Assembly: GCF_004000825.1 (NCBI RefSeq)
Contig: NZ_BILZ01000018.1
Location: forward strand, 1-64,000
From: Paenibacillus kobensis NBRC 15729
GTDB taxonomy: Bacteria > Bacillota > Bacilli > Paenibacillales > Paenibacillaceae
Direction: 5' to 3'
Length of the DNA: 64,000 nt
The notes under the pieces were generated by a model. It did not search any database and was not told the DNA's origin. It saw only the letters and a list, made by a program, of their open reading frames with translations. Positions 18,715 to 27,865 of this stretch are shown in pieces. Every line of letters starts with the position of its first letter. Position 1 is the stretch's first letter. Position numbers and translations under genes: made by a program.

Positions 18715-18935
18715 CACTCTATACGAACATGCCGCTAGAGCTTGTACTCGAAGGGATGAACGAAGACAGGGAGCCGTATGTGGAAATGGAATTGGAAGGC
18801 GCGCTGCTTCAGCTCGTCCCGCTTGCGCCAGGCATCGGCAGAGTCGTACGACTGGTGCATGCGCCGCTTCAGCAATATTTGAACCCGCGATTCCAGCCTG
18901 GCTCACTGATCACCTACAGCCCGCCTTCTCCTTAG
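18711..18935 (+). CDS. ylzJ: Small protein YlzJ
   Basis: A 74-residue conserved protein of unknown function (YlzJ-like family), recognised by [15 protein letters not shown] near the start and the C-terminal NPRFQPGS segment. It overlaps tepA by four bases, so it is translationally coupled. No membrane segment or metal motif. The tepA-ylzJ pair is conserved in Bacillales next to spoIIIE. Confidence 0.85.
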   Translation: MTLYTNMPLELVLEGMNEDREPYVEMELEGALLQLVPLAPGIGRVVRLVHAPLQQYLNPRFQPGSLITYSPPSP

Positions 18936-18952
18936 GAGAGACGGGCTTTTTA
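18918..18952 (+). terminator. Terminator after ylzJ
   Basis: AGCCCG and CGGGCT enclose a second stem TCTCCT / AGGAGA; TTTTT follows. The 5' arm lies within the last codons of ylzJ. Confidence 0.85.
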
Positions 18953-18986
18953 TGCTGTTTGTTCAATAGGAACAATTGTCCACCTA

Positions 18987-18995
18987 TGGTATAAT
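18987..18995 (+). promoter_or_regulatory. Extended -10 promoter of spoIIIE
   Basis: TGGTATAAT at 18987-18995 is a perfect -10 with the TG extension; no good -35 is visible. It lies 22 bases before the spoIIIE start, giving a very short leader. Confidence 0.5.
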
Positions 18996-19016
18996 GCTAT
19001 ATTAGAGGTGAGCAGG

Positions 19017-21890
19017 ATGGCGAAACGTAAACGTAAACGCAGCAAATCGATCGGTGAAAGCTTAAAGTATGAGATATACGGCATTTTGCTCATTACTTTA
19101 TCTGTCATTGCATTGTCTGGAGAAGCGGCGGTCGGAAGATCGCTGTCAAAGCTGTTCGGCCTCATGCTCGGCAAATTTTTCTTCGTTATAGCGCTTGTCG
19201 GCATCTATGTCGGACTTGTTGTCATGGTGAAGAGAGCATGGCCTAAGGGATGGTCGAATCGTAAAACAGGACTGCTTGTGCTCGTCCTGGCCTTAACATT
19301 GTCGAGCTCGATTGCAGAGATCGGACGTAAATTCGATCCGGTTGAAAGCGCGATCGATGTGAAATCGAGTGATATTCTTCATCAATTAGGCAGCGATCTG
19401 CAAGGCCAATTGTTGTCGCCTGATTCGCCGAACAGTCCCGTTATGTCCCGCGATATTGCCGGCGGTTATGTGGGAGCTGTTCAATATACGATTTTATATG
19501 CGTTATTCGGCAATTATGGTTCCAAGTTTATAATGATCGTCATGTACTTAATTTCACTTATGCTTATTACGGGCCGTTCTTATGTCGATATTCTTGGGGC
19601 GTTTCGTAAAAGTATCGGCCGTCTGATTACGCTCCTGCGGGCGAAATATGCCGGGCGCCGCCCGCGCACTGTTGCCGTATCATCCCGATCTAACGGCACG
19701 ACAGCGCCAAGTCCGTCCCTTGCCCGAAGAGCGATCGATGATTTCGATGAGGATGAGGATGATCACGATGAGGAGACAGCGGCGTCAAACCGCCGTACCT
19801 TGTTGTTCCCATGGATGAGAGAGCAATCGCCAGAGCCGGCAGGTCAGCCTTCGGGAGACCGGGAATGGACGATGGAGCATGATGAAGAAGAAGAAGAGGA
19901 GCCTCGTCCGCCGCGCTCGAGAACACCGGTCGTACGGCTGAAGCCAAATCGGCGGGCTGAGGAAGAGGATGCTGAAGAGGTCGCAAGTCCTAAACCAGAG
20001 AACGAATCACTATTAAGCCGTATGCTTCGCCGGGCCGGCAAGCCGGGTGCTGGGAATGCGGCTGCAAGCACGCAGAACGGCGGAGAAGATGAACGTACAC
20101 CGCATCGTCCAAGGGAGAATGATGAGGAAGTGTACGGCGGCGTCGATGAAGAAGAGCGTCCGCCATGGATGCAGGACAATGGAGAATTTAATGAAGATGC
20201 GGATGAAGACGAGCAGTCGACTGACGTTCGAAATGAAAGAGGGCGTATAACACCTTCTTCGTTGTCTCCGGCGTTCGAGGATGGAGATGACGGGGCTAGA
20301 CCGTATGACCGGGAGTTTGATGCCGATGCAGATTCGGAGCGGGAGACACTCGAGGATCAAGATGACGCTGATCTTCATCATCATGCGAATGGCGACTCCG
20401 ATAACGGAGAGAATGTCTCAGCGCTGTCCGAACTAGCAACAGAATCCGTTCCTGTGACTCCGAAGCCGAAGCCGTACAAGCTGCCGCCGCTGTCGTTGCT
20501 CGCGAAGCCTGCAGGCGGAACGAAGGGGGCTGACGGATCGGACCGGATCGAATCGCAGCGTAAGCTGGAGGCGACGCTTGAAAGTTTCGGCGTTCGGGCG
20601 AAAGTGCTCGATGTCGTGCAAGGCCCGGCCGTAACACGTTACGAGGTACAACCGGCTACAGGCGTCAAGGTTAGCCGAATTGTCGGCCTTCAAGACGATA
20701 TCGCTCTTGCGCTAGCAGCCAAAGATATTCGGATGGAAGCGCCGATTCCTGGCAAGTCGGCAATCGGTATCGAGGTTCCGAACTCGGAAGTATCGGTCGT
20801 CACGATGCGGGAAGTGATGGAGTCGTCCGCTTTCCAGAACTCGAGCTCCAAGCTGTCGATCGCATTCGGCCGCGATATTTCGGGTCAGTCGATCGTCGGC
20901 AATTTGGCGAAGATGCCCCACTTGCTCGTAGCTGGTGCGACAGGCTCAGGTAAGTCGGTCTGTATCAACGGCATCATTACAAGCATTCTGTATAAGGCGA
21001 AGCCGGATGAAGTCAAATTTATGATGATCGACCCTAAGATGGTCGAGCTTAATATGTATAACGGCATCCCGCATTTGCTCGCGCCGGTTGTGACAGATCC
21101 TCGTCGGGCGTCGCTGGCGCTGAAGAAGATCGTCGTTGAGATGGAGAAGAGGTACGAATTGTTCTCCAAATCAGGCACGCGCAACATTGAAGGTTACAAT
21201 ACGCTCATGGAAGCGAACCCGGCGGCTGTGCTGCCGTATATCGTCGTCATTGTCGACGAGCTTGCGGACCTGATGATGGTGGCGGCGAACGATGTTGAGG
21301 ATTCGATTACTCGGCTAGCACAGATGGCGCGCGCTGCAGGGATCCATCTTATTATTGCAACGCAACGTCCGTCGGTTGACGTTATTACCGGCGTCATCAA
21401 AGCGAATATCCCTTCGCGTATTGCGTTCGGCGTTTCGTCACAGGTCGATTCCAGGACCATTCTTGATATGGTCGGAGCGGAGAAGCTGCTTGGCCGGGGC
21501 GATATGCTGTTTCTGCCCGTCGGGATGTCTAAGCCTATCCGGGTGCAGGGCGCATTTTTATCCGATCCTGAAGTGGAGGCAATCGTTTCTTTCGCCCGCT
21601 CGCAAGGAGAGGCCGAATACAAACCGGAGCTTGTTCCGGAGATCGAAGAATCAAGCGGCGATAATGAAGAAATGCTGGACGAGCTGTTCGATCAAGCGGT
21701 CCAAATTGTTGTCGAAGCGAAGCAGGCATCCGTCTCGCTGCTGCAGCGCCGCATGCGGGTAGGCTATACGCGCGCTGCGCGTCTCATTGACCAGATGGAG
21801 GCACGCGGCGTAGTAGGCCCCTATGAGGGAAGCAAGCCGCGTGAGGTGCTTTGGTCGCAGGATTACCCAGGCGGCCGCGTAGGCGGTTAA
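19017..21890 (+). CDS. spoIIIE: DNA translocase SpoIIIE/FtsK
   Basis: Septal DNA pump that moves the chromosome into the forespore and clears DNA from division septa. The product is about 957 residues (787 in B. subtilis). Four membrane segments lie in the first 190 residues; a very acidic, low-complexity linker of Asp/Glu/Arg/Pro runs from about 210 to 490; the RecA-like motor has Walker [10 protein letters not shown] (near 644) and Walker [15 protein letters not shown] (near 745); the C-terminal gamma domain reads [23 protein letters not shown] 19017 follows AGAGGTGAGC; GTG 19008 lies within that ribosome site and is rejected. The extra length is all in the linker. Confidence 0.95.
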   Translation: MAKRKRKRSKSIGESLKYEIYGILLITLSVIALSGEAAVGRSLSKLFGLMLGKFFFVIALVGIYVGLVVMVKRAWPKGWSNRKTGLLVLVLALTLSSSIAEIGRKFDPVESAIDVKSSDILHQLGSDLQGQLLSPDSPNSPVMSRDIAGGYVGAVQYTILYALFGNYGSKFIMIVMYLISLMLITGRSYVDILGAFRKSIGRLITLLRAKYAGRRPRTVAVSSRSNGTTAPSPSLARRAIDDFDEDEDDHDEETAASNRRTLLFPWMREQSPEPAGQPSGDREWTMEHDEEEEEEPRPPRSRTPVVRLKPNRRAEEEDAEEVASPKPENESLLSRMLRRAGKPGAGNAAASTQNGGEDERTPHRPRENDEEVYGGVDEEERPPWMQDNGEFNEDADEDEQSTDVRNERGRITPSSLSPAFEDGDDGARPYDREFDADADSERETLEDQDDADLHHHANGDSDNGENVSALSELATESVPVTPKPKPYKLPPLSLLAKPAGGTKGADGSDRIESQRKLEATLESFGVRAKVLDVVQGPAVTRYEVQPATGVKVSRIVGLQDDIALALAAKDIRMEAPIPGKSAIGIEVPNSEVSVVTMREVMESSAFQNSSSKLSIAFGRDISGQSIVGNLAKMPHLLVAGATGSGKSVCINGIITSILYKAKPDEVKFMMIDPKMVELNMYNGIPHLLAPVVTDPRRASLALKKIVVEMEKRYELFSKSGTRNIEGYNTLMEANPAAVLPYIVVIVDELADLMMVAANDVEDSITRLAQMARAAGIHLIIATQRPSVDVITGVIKANIPSRIAFGVSSQVDSRTILDMVGAEKLLGRGDMLFLPVGMSKPIRVQGAFLSDPEVEAIVSFARSQGEAEYKPELVPEIEESSGDNEEMLDELFDQAVQIVVEAKQASVSLLQRRMRVGYTRAARLIDQMEARGVVGPYEGSKPREVLWSQDYPGGRVGG

Positions 21891-21940
21891 GCGAAGCGGC
21901 AATACGATGAAATGCATAACAAGTTGATACTGTAATACTA

Positions 21941-22004
21941 AGGAACTGTTCCTTTCGAAAATGGTCGGTGTCGTACTTCCATTTTCAGAGGGCAGTTTCT
22001 TTTA
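21941..22004 (+). terminator. Terminator after spoIIIE
   Basis: An imperfect stem pairs GGAACTG...GAAAATGG (21942-21964) with CCATTTTCAGAGGGCAGTTTC (21979-21999), followed by TTTT. The remaining 21891-22185 gap holds the sleB promoter. Confidence 0.7.
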
Positions 22005-22097
22005 TTGCAGGTTAAGAATTCGAGTTTATACGGAACGAAGCAAGCCAGTGATTGTGCGTCTTCAACCTGATTAGGCCACGAAAGAGATTTTCTCACG

Positions 22098-22128
22098 TGA
22101 ATAGAATAAACTGCCGTTTCTCATACTA
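22098..22128 (+). promoter_or_regulatory. Sigma-G promoter of sleB
   Basis: TGAATA at 22098-22103 and CATACTA at 22122-22128 with an 18-base spacer match the forespore sigma-G pattern (GNATR, 18 bases, CATNHTA) almost perfectly. It is 57 bases upstream of a spore cortex-lytic enzyme gene, which fits known sigma-G control of sleB in Bacillus. Confidence 0.8.
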
Positions 22129-22185
22129 CCGACAGGATACGCTTGTTAAGCGAACCAACTTGCATGAGAAAGGCAGATCCGACCT

Positions 22186-22965
22186 ATGAGAAATCGCTTG
22201 ATTTGGATGACGGTAGTTATCGTACTGCTGCTGTTCGGCACCTACACACTGCGGTTCTCGGACCACGGCAAAACCGAAGAAACGTTCAGCAGCGCGACGA
22301 TCAAGCTCGGCTCCTCCGGCAAGGATGTGTTAGAGCTGCAAGGAAGATTAAAATATCTAGGCTTCTACAGCGGATCGATCGACGGCCAATTCGGATCGAC
22401 GACGCTCAATTCTGTGAAGTGGTTTCAATGGAAGTTCGGAATGAAGGCAGATGGAGTCGTTGGAGCGAAATCAAAGCTCAAGCTGTGGGAAGCGACGAAG
22501 AATTGGGCTCCATCCGGTAATACGGCTCCTGCCCAATCGTCCGGCAGCGGCGAGAAGGCGACTTCTGCAGGCAATGCCAGCGTTATCGGGAAGTCCAATA
22601 AGCTCGGGCTGTCAGCGAACGATATTAAAATTATGGCGAATGCCGTATACGGCGAATCTCGAGGCGAGCCTTATGAAGGACAGGTGGCGGTAGCTGCTGT
22701 CATTCTGAATCGGTTGAAATCGCCGAGCTTTCCGAATTCGATATCGGGCGTTATTTTTCAGCCAGGTGCTTTCACGGCAGTTGCTGACGGACAAATTTAT
22801 TTGACGCCGAACGAGAGAGCTAAGCAGGCTGTGCAGGATGCCATTAACGGTTGGGATCCGAGCGGCGGATGCATTTATTATTTCAACCCGGCGACAGCTA
22901 CTTCCAAATGGATATGGTCAAGACCGCAGGTGAAGACGATCGGCAAACATATTTTTTGCATGTAA
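22186..22965 (+). CDS. sleB: Spore cortex-lytic enzyme SleB-type hydrolase
   Basis: Exported hydrolase that breaks down cortex peptidoglycan at germination. The 259 residues comprise an N-terminal signal/anchor (RNRLIWMTVVIVLLLFGTYT), a peptidoglycan-binding domain (about 40-105, LKYLGFYSGSIDGQFGSTT), a Ser/Ala-rich linker, and a cell wall hydrolase domain (about 145-259, NAVYGESRGEPYEGQVAVAA with the catalytic Glu, and AFTAVADGQIY). The ribosome site is a modest AAAGG. The ypeB partner of sleB is not beside it, unlike in Bacillus, so it may be a second SleB-like enzyme. Confidence 0.85.
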   Translation: MRNRLIWMTVVIVLLLFGTYTLRFSDHGKTEETFSSATIKLGSSGKDVLELQGRLKYLGFYSGSIDGQFGSTTLNSVKWFQWKFGMKADGVVGAKSKLKLWEATKNWAPSGNTAPAQSSGSGEKATSAGNASVIGKSNKLGLSANDIKIMANAVYGESRGEPYEGQVAVAAVILNRLKSPSFPNSISGVIFQPGAFTAVADGQIYLTPNERAKQAVQDAINGWDPSGGCIYYFNPATATSKWIWSRPQVKTIGKHIFCM

Positions 22966-22978
22966 CAGCAAGAAGCGT

Positions 22979-23021
22979 GAGCAGAAGCAGCCCGCCGTTC
23001 AAGGTGCAGGTTGCTTCTGCC
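22979..23021 (+). other. Hairpin between sleB and ymfF
   Basis: GAGCAGAAGCA and TGCTTCTGC form a stem with a long loop containing further self-complementarity. There is no T-run on the + strand, so terminator function is doubtful. Confidence 0.35.
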
Positions 23022-23121
23022 ATTTCCAATCCGGTAGAATGGTATTGAATATGACGGCTTGGAATAGATTGACTATTGGACGCAATTGAACATAGCTGTT
23101 GATAGGGAAGGGGCTGGAAGA

Positions 23122-24402
23122 ATGAGTTCCACCACATTCGAACGGGGGCAGGTTAACCGAATCCGGTTGCATGTACTGCCGACCAAACGGTTCAAAACAT
23201 TCGCGATTTCGTTGTACGCCGGCATACCGCTCGAGGAAAGCCATGTTACAGCAACGGCGCTGCTGCCCTTCGTGTTGCGCAGAGGAACGAGCCAGACACC
23301 GGAGACGATTGCGCTGCGGGAGCGGTTAGACGATCTGTATGGAGCTGGATTTGGATTCGATGTATTCAAACGCGGTAACAATCAATTTATCCAGTTCCGA
23401 ATGGATGTCATTAATGACGCGTTCGTGAAAACAGATGAATCTTTGCTCGCATCATCGCTTCGTTATATGGGTGAAGTAGTGACGGAGCCTGCGCTTGAGA
23501 ACGGCCATTTCGTCACCAAATATGTGCAGGCTGAGAGCGATACGCTTCGCAAACGGCTGGAATCGATTATTAACGATAAAATCCGTTATGCGGCGGAGAG
23601 ATGCGTCGAAGAAATGTGTGAGGGCGATCCTTACCGTCTGCATGCGCTCGGCAACCGGTCCGATCTGCCGGGCATTACGGCAGAGTCGTTATATGAGCGG
23701 TACCATCAATGGATGAACGAGGCGGTATTCGACCTGTATGTTGCAGGCGATACGACTTATGAAGAAGTCCGTGCGCTTGTCGAAGAGTCGTTCAAGCTGC
23801 CGGCGGGCGATACGGGGGCTTATAAAGCGGCGTCTGTGCGTGCGGAAGCGGGCGAACTGAAGACGGTCGTCGAGAAGATGGAAGTGAAGCAGGGCAAGCT
23901 CAATCTTGGTCTGCGTACCGGCATTGCTTATGCTGACGCCGATTATCCGGCACTGCTCGTCTATAACGGCGTGTTGGGTGCATATCCGCATTCGAAGCTG
24001 TTCATTAATGTCAGGGAGAAAGCGAGCCTTGCCTATTACGCATCCTCCCGGCTAGATGGACACAAAGGGTTAATGACGATCCAATCGGGCATCGAAATTG
24101 ACAAGTATGAGAAAGCGGTTGAGATTATCCGCAAGCAGCTTCAAGATATCGCAGCCGGCAAAATTAGCGAGCTCGAGTTGGATCAGACGAAGGCGATGCT
24201 GCTGAATCACGTGCGTGAAATGCAGGATTCGGCGTACGAGATGATTGGTTACGACTTTAACGCCATATTCTCCGGCAGCACTCGGACAGGCGAAGCGCTT
24301 ATCGAGCAGGTCTCGGCCGTTACAGCGGACGATATCGTCCGCGTGGCGAAAGGCATTCAGCTCGATACGATTTACTTTTTACGGGACAGGAAGGAGGCGT
24401 AA
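23122..24402 (+). CDS. ymfF: M16 family protein without zinc motif (YmfF)
   Basis: 426-residue M16 peptidase homologue. The position where HxxEH should stand reads ALLPFVLRRGTSQTPE, so the zinc site is lost and the protein is probably the non-catalytic half of a two-subunit protease with YmfH. ATG 23122 follows GGAAGGGGCTGGAAGA; the upstream in-frame ATG at 23086 has no ribosome site. The C-terminal M16 domain with the NVREKASLAYYASSRLDGHKG segment is kept. It ends three bases before ymfH. Confidence 0.9.
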   Translation: MSSTTFERGQVNRIRLHVLPTKRFKTFAISLYAGIPLEESHVTATALLPFVLRRGTSQTPETIALRERLDDLYGAGFGFDVFKRGNNQFIQFRMDVINDAFVKTDESLLASSLRYMGEVVTEPALENGHFVTKYVQAESDTLRKRLESIINDKIRYAAERCVEEMCEGDPYRLHALGNRSDLPGITAESLYERYHQWMNEAVFDLYVAGDTTYEEVRALVEESFKLPAGDTGAYKAASVRAEAGELKTVVEKMEVKQGKLNLGLRTGIAYADADYPALLVYNGVLGAYPHSKLFINVREKASLAYYASSRLDGHKGLMTIQSGIEIDKYEKAVEIIRKQLQDIAAGKISELELDQTKAMLLNHVREMQDSAYEMIGYDFNAIFSGSTRTGEALIEQVSAVTADDIVRVAKGIQLDTIYFLRDRKEA

Positions 24403-24405
24403 GCG

Positions 24406-25707
24406 ATGGCGATCGAAACATTGTCTTATCCCGGCGTTCAGGAAACGTTGTACCGCGAAGTAATGCCGAACGGCCTTGAAGTGTTCGTCCTTCCGAAGGA
24501 AGGGTTCCAGAAGACGTATGCGACCTTCTCGACCAAGTATGGATCCGTCGACAACCGGTTCGGAGTGGAAGGCAATCCGCTCATTAGCGTACCGGACGGC
24601 ATTGCCCATTTCTTGGAGCACAAAATGTTCGAGGAGCCGACGGGCGATATCTTCGCCACATTCTCGAAGCAGGGCGCGTCAGCAAACGCCTATACGAGCT
24701 TTGACCGGACGGTCTATCTGTTCTCAGCTACCGAGCAAATTCCGGCTAATCTCGAGACGTTGATCGATTTCGTTCAGCATCCGTATTTCACGGATGAGAA
24801 TGTGGACAAAGAGAAGGGCATTATCGAGCAAGAAATTCAAATGTATGCAGATAATCCGGATTGGCGGGTATACTTCGGCTTGTTCGATGCCATGTACCAT
24901 TCCCATCCGATTCATATCGACATCGCCGGAACGGTCGAGTCGATCTATAAGATCGACAAGGAAACGCTGTACCGGTGCTATGAGACATTCTATCATCCAA
25001 CGAATATGATCTTGTTCGTGGTGGGCGGCGTCGATGCGAAAGAAGTATTCGAGCTCGTTCGCAATAACCAGGCTCGTAAGTCGTTCCCGCAGCAAGGACG
25101 GATTGTCCGTTCGTTCGATCAGGAGCCTTCTACAGTCAAAGAAGCGAGAAGAGTGCTTAACCTGCAGGTCTCGCTGCCGAAATGTATGTTCGGCCTGAAA
25201 GAGACGAGGGTTGGCTTTACAGGCGAGGCTTTGCAGAAGCGCGAAGCGGTTACGCGCATTATGCTTGATATCGTTTTTGGCGCAAGCTCGAAGCTTTACC
25301 AATCGCTGTATGACGAAGGCTTGATCTCGGATTCGTTCTCGCATGAGTATAACGCTTCGCCTGAATATGCGTTCTCCGTTATCGGCGGAGAGACGAAGGA
25401 CCCGGATGCGCTGCTTGGCAAAGTCCGTGAAGCGGTTGATAAGCTGCTCGTGTCCGGCATCTCGGAAGAAGCGTTCGAACGTTCGCGCCGTAAGAAGATC
25501 GGCGGATATTTGCGCATGCTCAATTCCCCCGAAGCAATAGCAGGAGAATTTACCCGCTACCGGTTCCGCGGCGGAGACTTGTTCTCTCAGCTGCATCAGT
25601 ATGAGCAAGTAACACTTAGCGAAGTCAATGAACGGCTTCGTGAGCATTTTGACTGGAACCAGCTTGCTGTATCCATCGTCGAATCGAAGGAGCGGCAGTC
25701 TAGTTGA
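24406..25707 (+). CDS. ymfH: M16 zinc peptidase (YmfH)
   Basis: 433-residue M16 peptidase with an intact HFLEH motif at residues 68-72 and the distal Glu in EKGIIEQEIQMYADNPDWR (about 138-155). ATG follows AAGGAGGCGTAAGCG. Placed directly after the inactive homologue ymfF, which suggests a heterodimer as in mitochondrial processing peptidase or AlbE/AlbF. Substrate unknown. Its TGA overlaps the ymfI TTG start. Confidence 0.92.
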   Translation: MAIETLSYPGVQETLYREVMPNGLEVFVLPKEGFQKTYATFSTKYGSVDNRFGVEGNPLISVPDGIAHFLEHKMFEEPTGDIFATFSKQGASANAYTSFDRTVYLFSATEQIPANLETLIDFVQHPYFTDENVDKEKGIIEQEIQMYADNPDWRVYFGLFDAMYHSHPIHIDIAGTVESIYKIDKETLYRCYETFYHPTNMILFVVGGVDAKEVFELVRNNQARKSFPQQGRIVRSFDQEPSTVKEARRVLNLQVSLPKCMFGLKETRVGFTGEALQKREAVTRIMLDIVFGASSKLYQSLYDEGLISDSFSHEYNASPEYAFSVIGGETKDPDALLGKVREAVDKLLVSGISEEAFERSRRKKIGGYLRMLNSPEAIAGEFTRYRFRGGDLFSQLHQYEQVTLSEVNERLREHFDWNQLAVSIVESKERQSS

Positions 25708-26453
25708 GCAAGCCGCTTCATGAGATGACGGTGCTCATCACCGGGGGAAGCCGCGGCATCGGCGCTGCCATCGCGCAGCGCTTCGCCGCGGAGAGGATGA
25801 ACATCGTGATCCATTATTTGCAATCCCATGAATCTGCTAACGAGACGGCGCGCCGCTGCATGAGGCTGGGCGCGAACGTGATGACTGTATCCGCAGATCT
25901 GCGGTCGAAGGAGCAGCTCGCCCGTATGAAGGACAAGCTGGCGGACCGCGGGATGATTCCGGATATTTTGGTCAATAACGCGGGAATCGCCCATTATGGC
26001 ATGCTCTCCGACGTAACGGAGCAGGAATGGGACGACGTTATGTCCGTCAATTTGAAAGGAATGTTTCTGACGACCCAGTTGTTCATGGGACCGATGATTC
26101 GCCAGCGGTTCGGAAGAATTATTAACGTCTCGTCCGTATGGGGCATGTCCGGCGCATCATGCGAGGTGCTGTATTCCACGACTAAAGGCGGCATGAATGC
26201 ATTCACTAAAGCGCTCGCTAAGGAGCTTGCACCTTCAGGCGTAACCGTGAATGCCGTCGCACCAGGTGCTGTCGATACAGTCATGCTGGATAAATTGGAC
26301 GACGGCGAGAAGCAGGCGCTGGAGCAAGAAATTCCGCTCGGACGGTTCGCACAGCCCGATGAGATCGCATCGCTCGTCTACTTTTTGTCTTTGCCGGAAT
26401 CGGCCTACATAACCGGGCAAGTCATTAGCCCGAACGGCGGTTGGATGACCTGA
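25704..26453 (+). CDS. ymfI: Short-chain dehydrogenase/reductase (YmfI)
   Basis: 249-residue NAD(P)-dependent SDR. TGGSRGIG (residues 13-20) binds the cofactor, NNAG lies near residue 91, and the YSTTK motif (near 156) supplies catalytic Tyr and Lys; the Ser is in NVSSVWG. Resembles 3-oxoacyl-ACP reductases, but the substrate is not known. Start TTG 25704 overlaps the ymfH stop and has GGAG upstream within ymfH. Ends with the usual SPNGGWMT. Confidence 0.88.
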   Translation: MSKPLHEMTVLITGGSRGIGAAIAQRFAAERMNIVIHYLQSHESANETARRCMRLGANVMTVSADLRSKEQLARMKDKLADRGMIPDILVNNAGIAHYGMLSDVTEQEWDDVMSVNLKGMFLTTQLFMGPMIRQRFGRIINVSSVWGMSGASCEVLYSTTKGGMNAFTKALAKELAPSGVTVNAVAPGAVDTVMLDKLDDGEKQALEQEIPLGRFAQPDEIASLVYFLSLPESAYITGQVISPNGGWMT

Positions 26454-26591
26454 TTTATGCGGCGACTGCAGCCGTTGGTTCAAAACTTTACGAATCGTTT
26501 AATCGTCGTATAGAAGGGCGGGCACCTACGCACAATACAATTGTTGTTCATGAACACTTAATGATTCAACAATTGAAGGAGGCGCTCTAAC

Positions 26592-26840
26592 ATGTCAACC
26601 GTCCTTTCTAACTTCGATTCGTGGAAACAGTTTCTATCCGCACGTATGGAGCAAGGGAAGAAAATGGGGCTTTCGGAGGATACGATTGCAAATCTCGCTT
26701 ACGAGATCGGCTCATTCTTGGATGAGCGCGTTGATCCGAAGAACGAAGAGCAGCGAGTATTGAAAGAAATGTGGGATGCGGGCGATGAGGATGAACGCAA
26801 AACGCTTGCCCGTATTATGTGTAAGCTTGTAGACAAGTAA
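26592..26840 (+). CDS. ymfJ: DUF3243 protein (YmfJ)
   Basis: 82-residue soluble protein of the DUF3243 family, recognised from LSNFDSWKQFLSARMEQGKK and the C-terminal LARIMCKLVDK. ATG follows GAAGGAGGCGCTCTAAC. Function unknown. The 138-base gap before it may hold a promoter (TTTACG, 16 bases, TATAGA near 26484-26511). Confidence 0.85.
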   Translation: MSTVLSNFDSWKQFLSARMEQGKKMGLSEDTIANLAYEIGSFLDERVDPKNEEQRVLKEMWDAGDEDERKTLARIMCKLVDK

Positions 26841-26852
26841 AACGGTTAGCCA

Positions 26853-26879
26853 GAGAGGCTCCCTTCGTGGGGGCTTTTC
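26853..26879 (+). terminator. Terminator after ymfJ
   Basis: GAGGCTCCC and GGGGGCTTTT form a short GC-rich stem over TTCG-like loop bases with a modest T-run. Confidence 0.6.
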
Positions 26880-26962
26880 TGCGAATCGACATTTGGTTCC
26901 GCTTTCGGACGGGAAACGCTTGCACTTCCCGGTTTATTCTTTTCAATATTGCGATAGTACAC

Positions 26963-26991
26963 TTGCAGGAAAGTAGCGAAAATTGTAGAAT
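26963..26991 (+). promoter_or_regulatory. Putative sigma-A promoter of ymfK
   Basis: TTGCAG at 26963-26968 and TAGAAT at 26986-26991 with a 17-base spacer, 38 bases before the ymfK start. Confidence 0.5.
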
Positions 26992-27029
26992 AACAATTTG
27001 TAGTACGAACGGCACATGGGGACGGTGGA

Positions 27030-27797
27030 ATGATGGAGAAGCGGCAATGGTACATGGAGTACAAGATACATAAGAATCGTCCCGGTTTGCTTGGCAATAT
27101 CGCTTCGCTGCTGGGGATGATGAGCGTTAACATTTTGACGATCAACGGCGTAGAAGACCGGACGCGCGGCATGCTGCTCGAGACCGATGACGACGGCAAG
27201 ATCGATCTGCTCGGTCAAATGCTGGCGAAGATGGACTATATAACGGTTAATAAGCTGCGTCCGCCGACACTGCTCGACATTCTTGCGGTGAGGCACGGCC
27301 GGTTCATCGAACGGGATTCCGATGATAAGAAAACGTTCCGGTTTACACGCGACGAACTAGGCTTGCTCGTCGATTTCCTCGGCGAAATATTCAAACGTGA
27401 CGGCAACCAAGTAATCGGGCTGCGCGGGATGCCCCGAGTAGGCAAGACGGAATCGATTATTGCCGGAAGCGTATGCTCGAATAAGCGCTGGACGTTCGTA
27501 TCGTCGACACTTCTTAGACAGACGGTGAGAAGCCAGTTGTCCGAAGAAGAGATGAACCCGAACAGCATCTTTATTATTGATGGCATTGTAAGCACGATGC
27601 GCTCCAACGAGAAGCATTACGCTCTGATTCAAGAGTTGATGGCGATGCCGTCGACGAAGATCATCGAGCATCCGGACATTTTTATTAAAGAATCACATTT
27701 TGATTACAGCACTTTTGATACAATTATAGAGCTGCGTAATACGCCGGATGAGGAAATATCCTATGAGGCCATTACAAATGGCTTTCATGAGTTTTAA
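27030..27797 (+). CDS. ymfK: DUF3388 protein with ACT and P-loop motifs (YmfK)
   Basis: 255-residue protein conserved beside ymfJ and ymfM in Bacillales, function unknown. The N-terminal 75 residues look like an ACT-type ligand-binding domain (YKIHKNRPGLLGNIASLLGM, then a VNILTINGVEDRTRG strand-helix). A middle P-loop-like motif GMPRVGKTES lies near residue 135, and IFIIDGIVST (near 185) could be a Walker B strand. This combination suggests a ligand-sensing NTPase, which is my inference. Start ATG 27030; an adjacent ATG at 27033 is equally near the GGTGG ribosome site. Confidence 0.8.
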   Translation: MMEKRQWYMEYKIHKNRPGLLGNIASLLGMMSVNILTINGVEDRTRGMLLETDDDGKIDLLGQMLAKMDYITVNKLRPPTLLDILAVRHGRFIERDSDDKKTFRFTRDELGLLVDFLGEIFKRDGNQVIGLRGMPRVGKTESIIAGSVCSNKRWTFVSSTLLRQTVRSQLSEEEMNPNSIFIIDGIVSTMRSNEKHYALIQELMAMPSTKIIEHPDIFIKESHFDYSTFDTIIELRNTPDEEISYEAITNGFHEF

Positions 27798-27865
27798 TAT
27801 CAGCTAATCAGGGATAAGATTGGCTCTGGCAGATGAAGAAGAGATGAACATCAGGAGGTGAAGGT

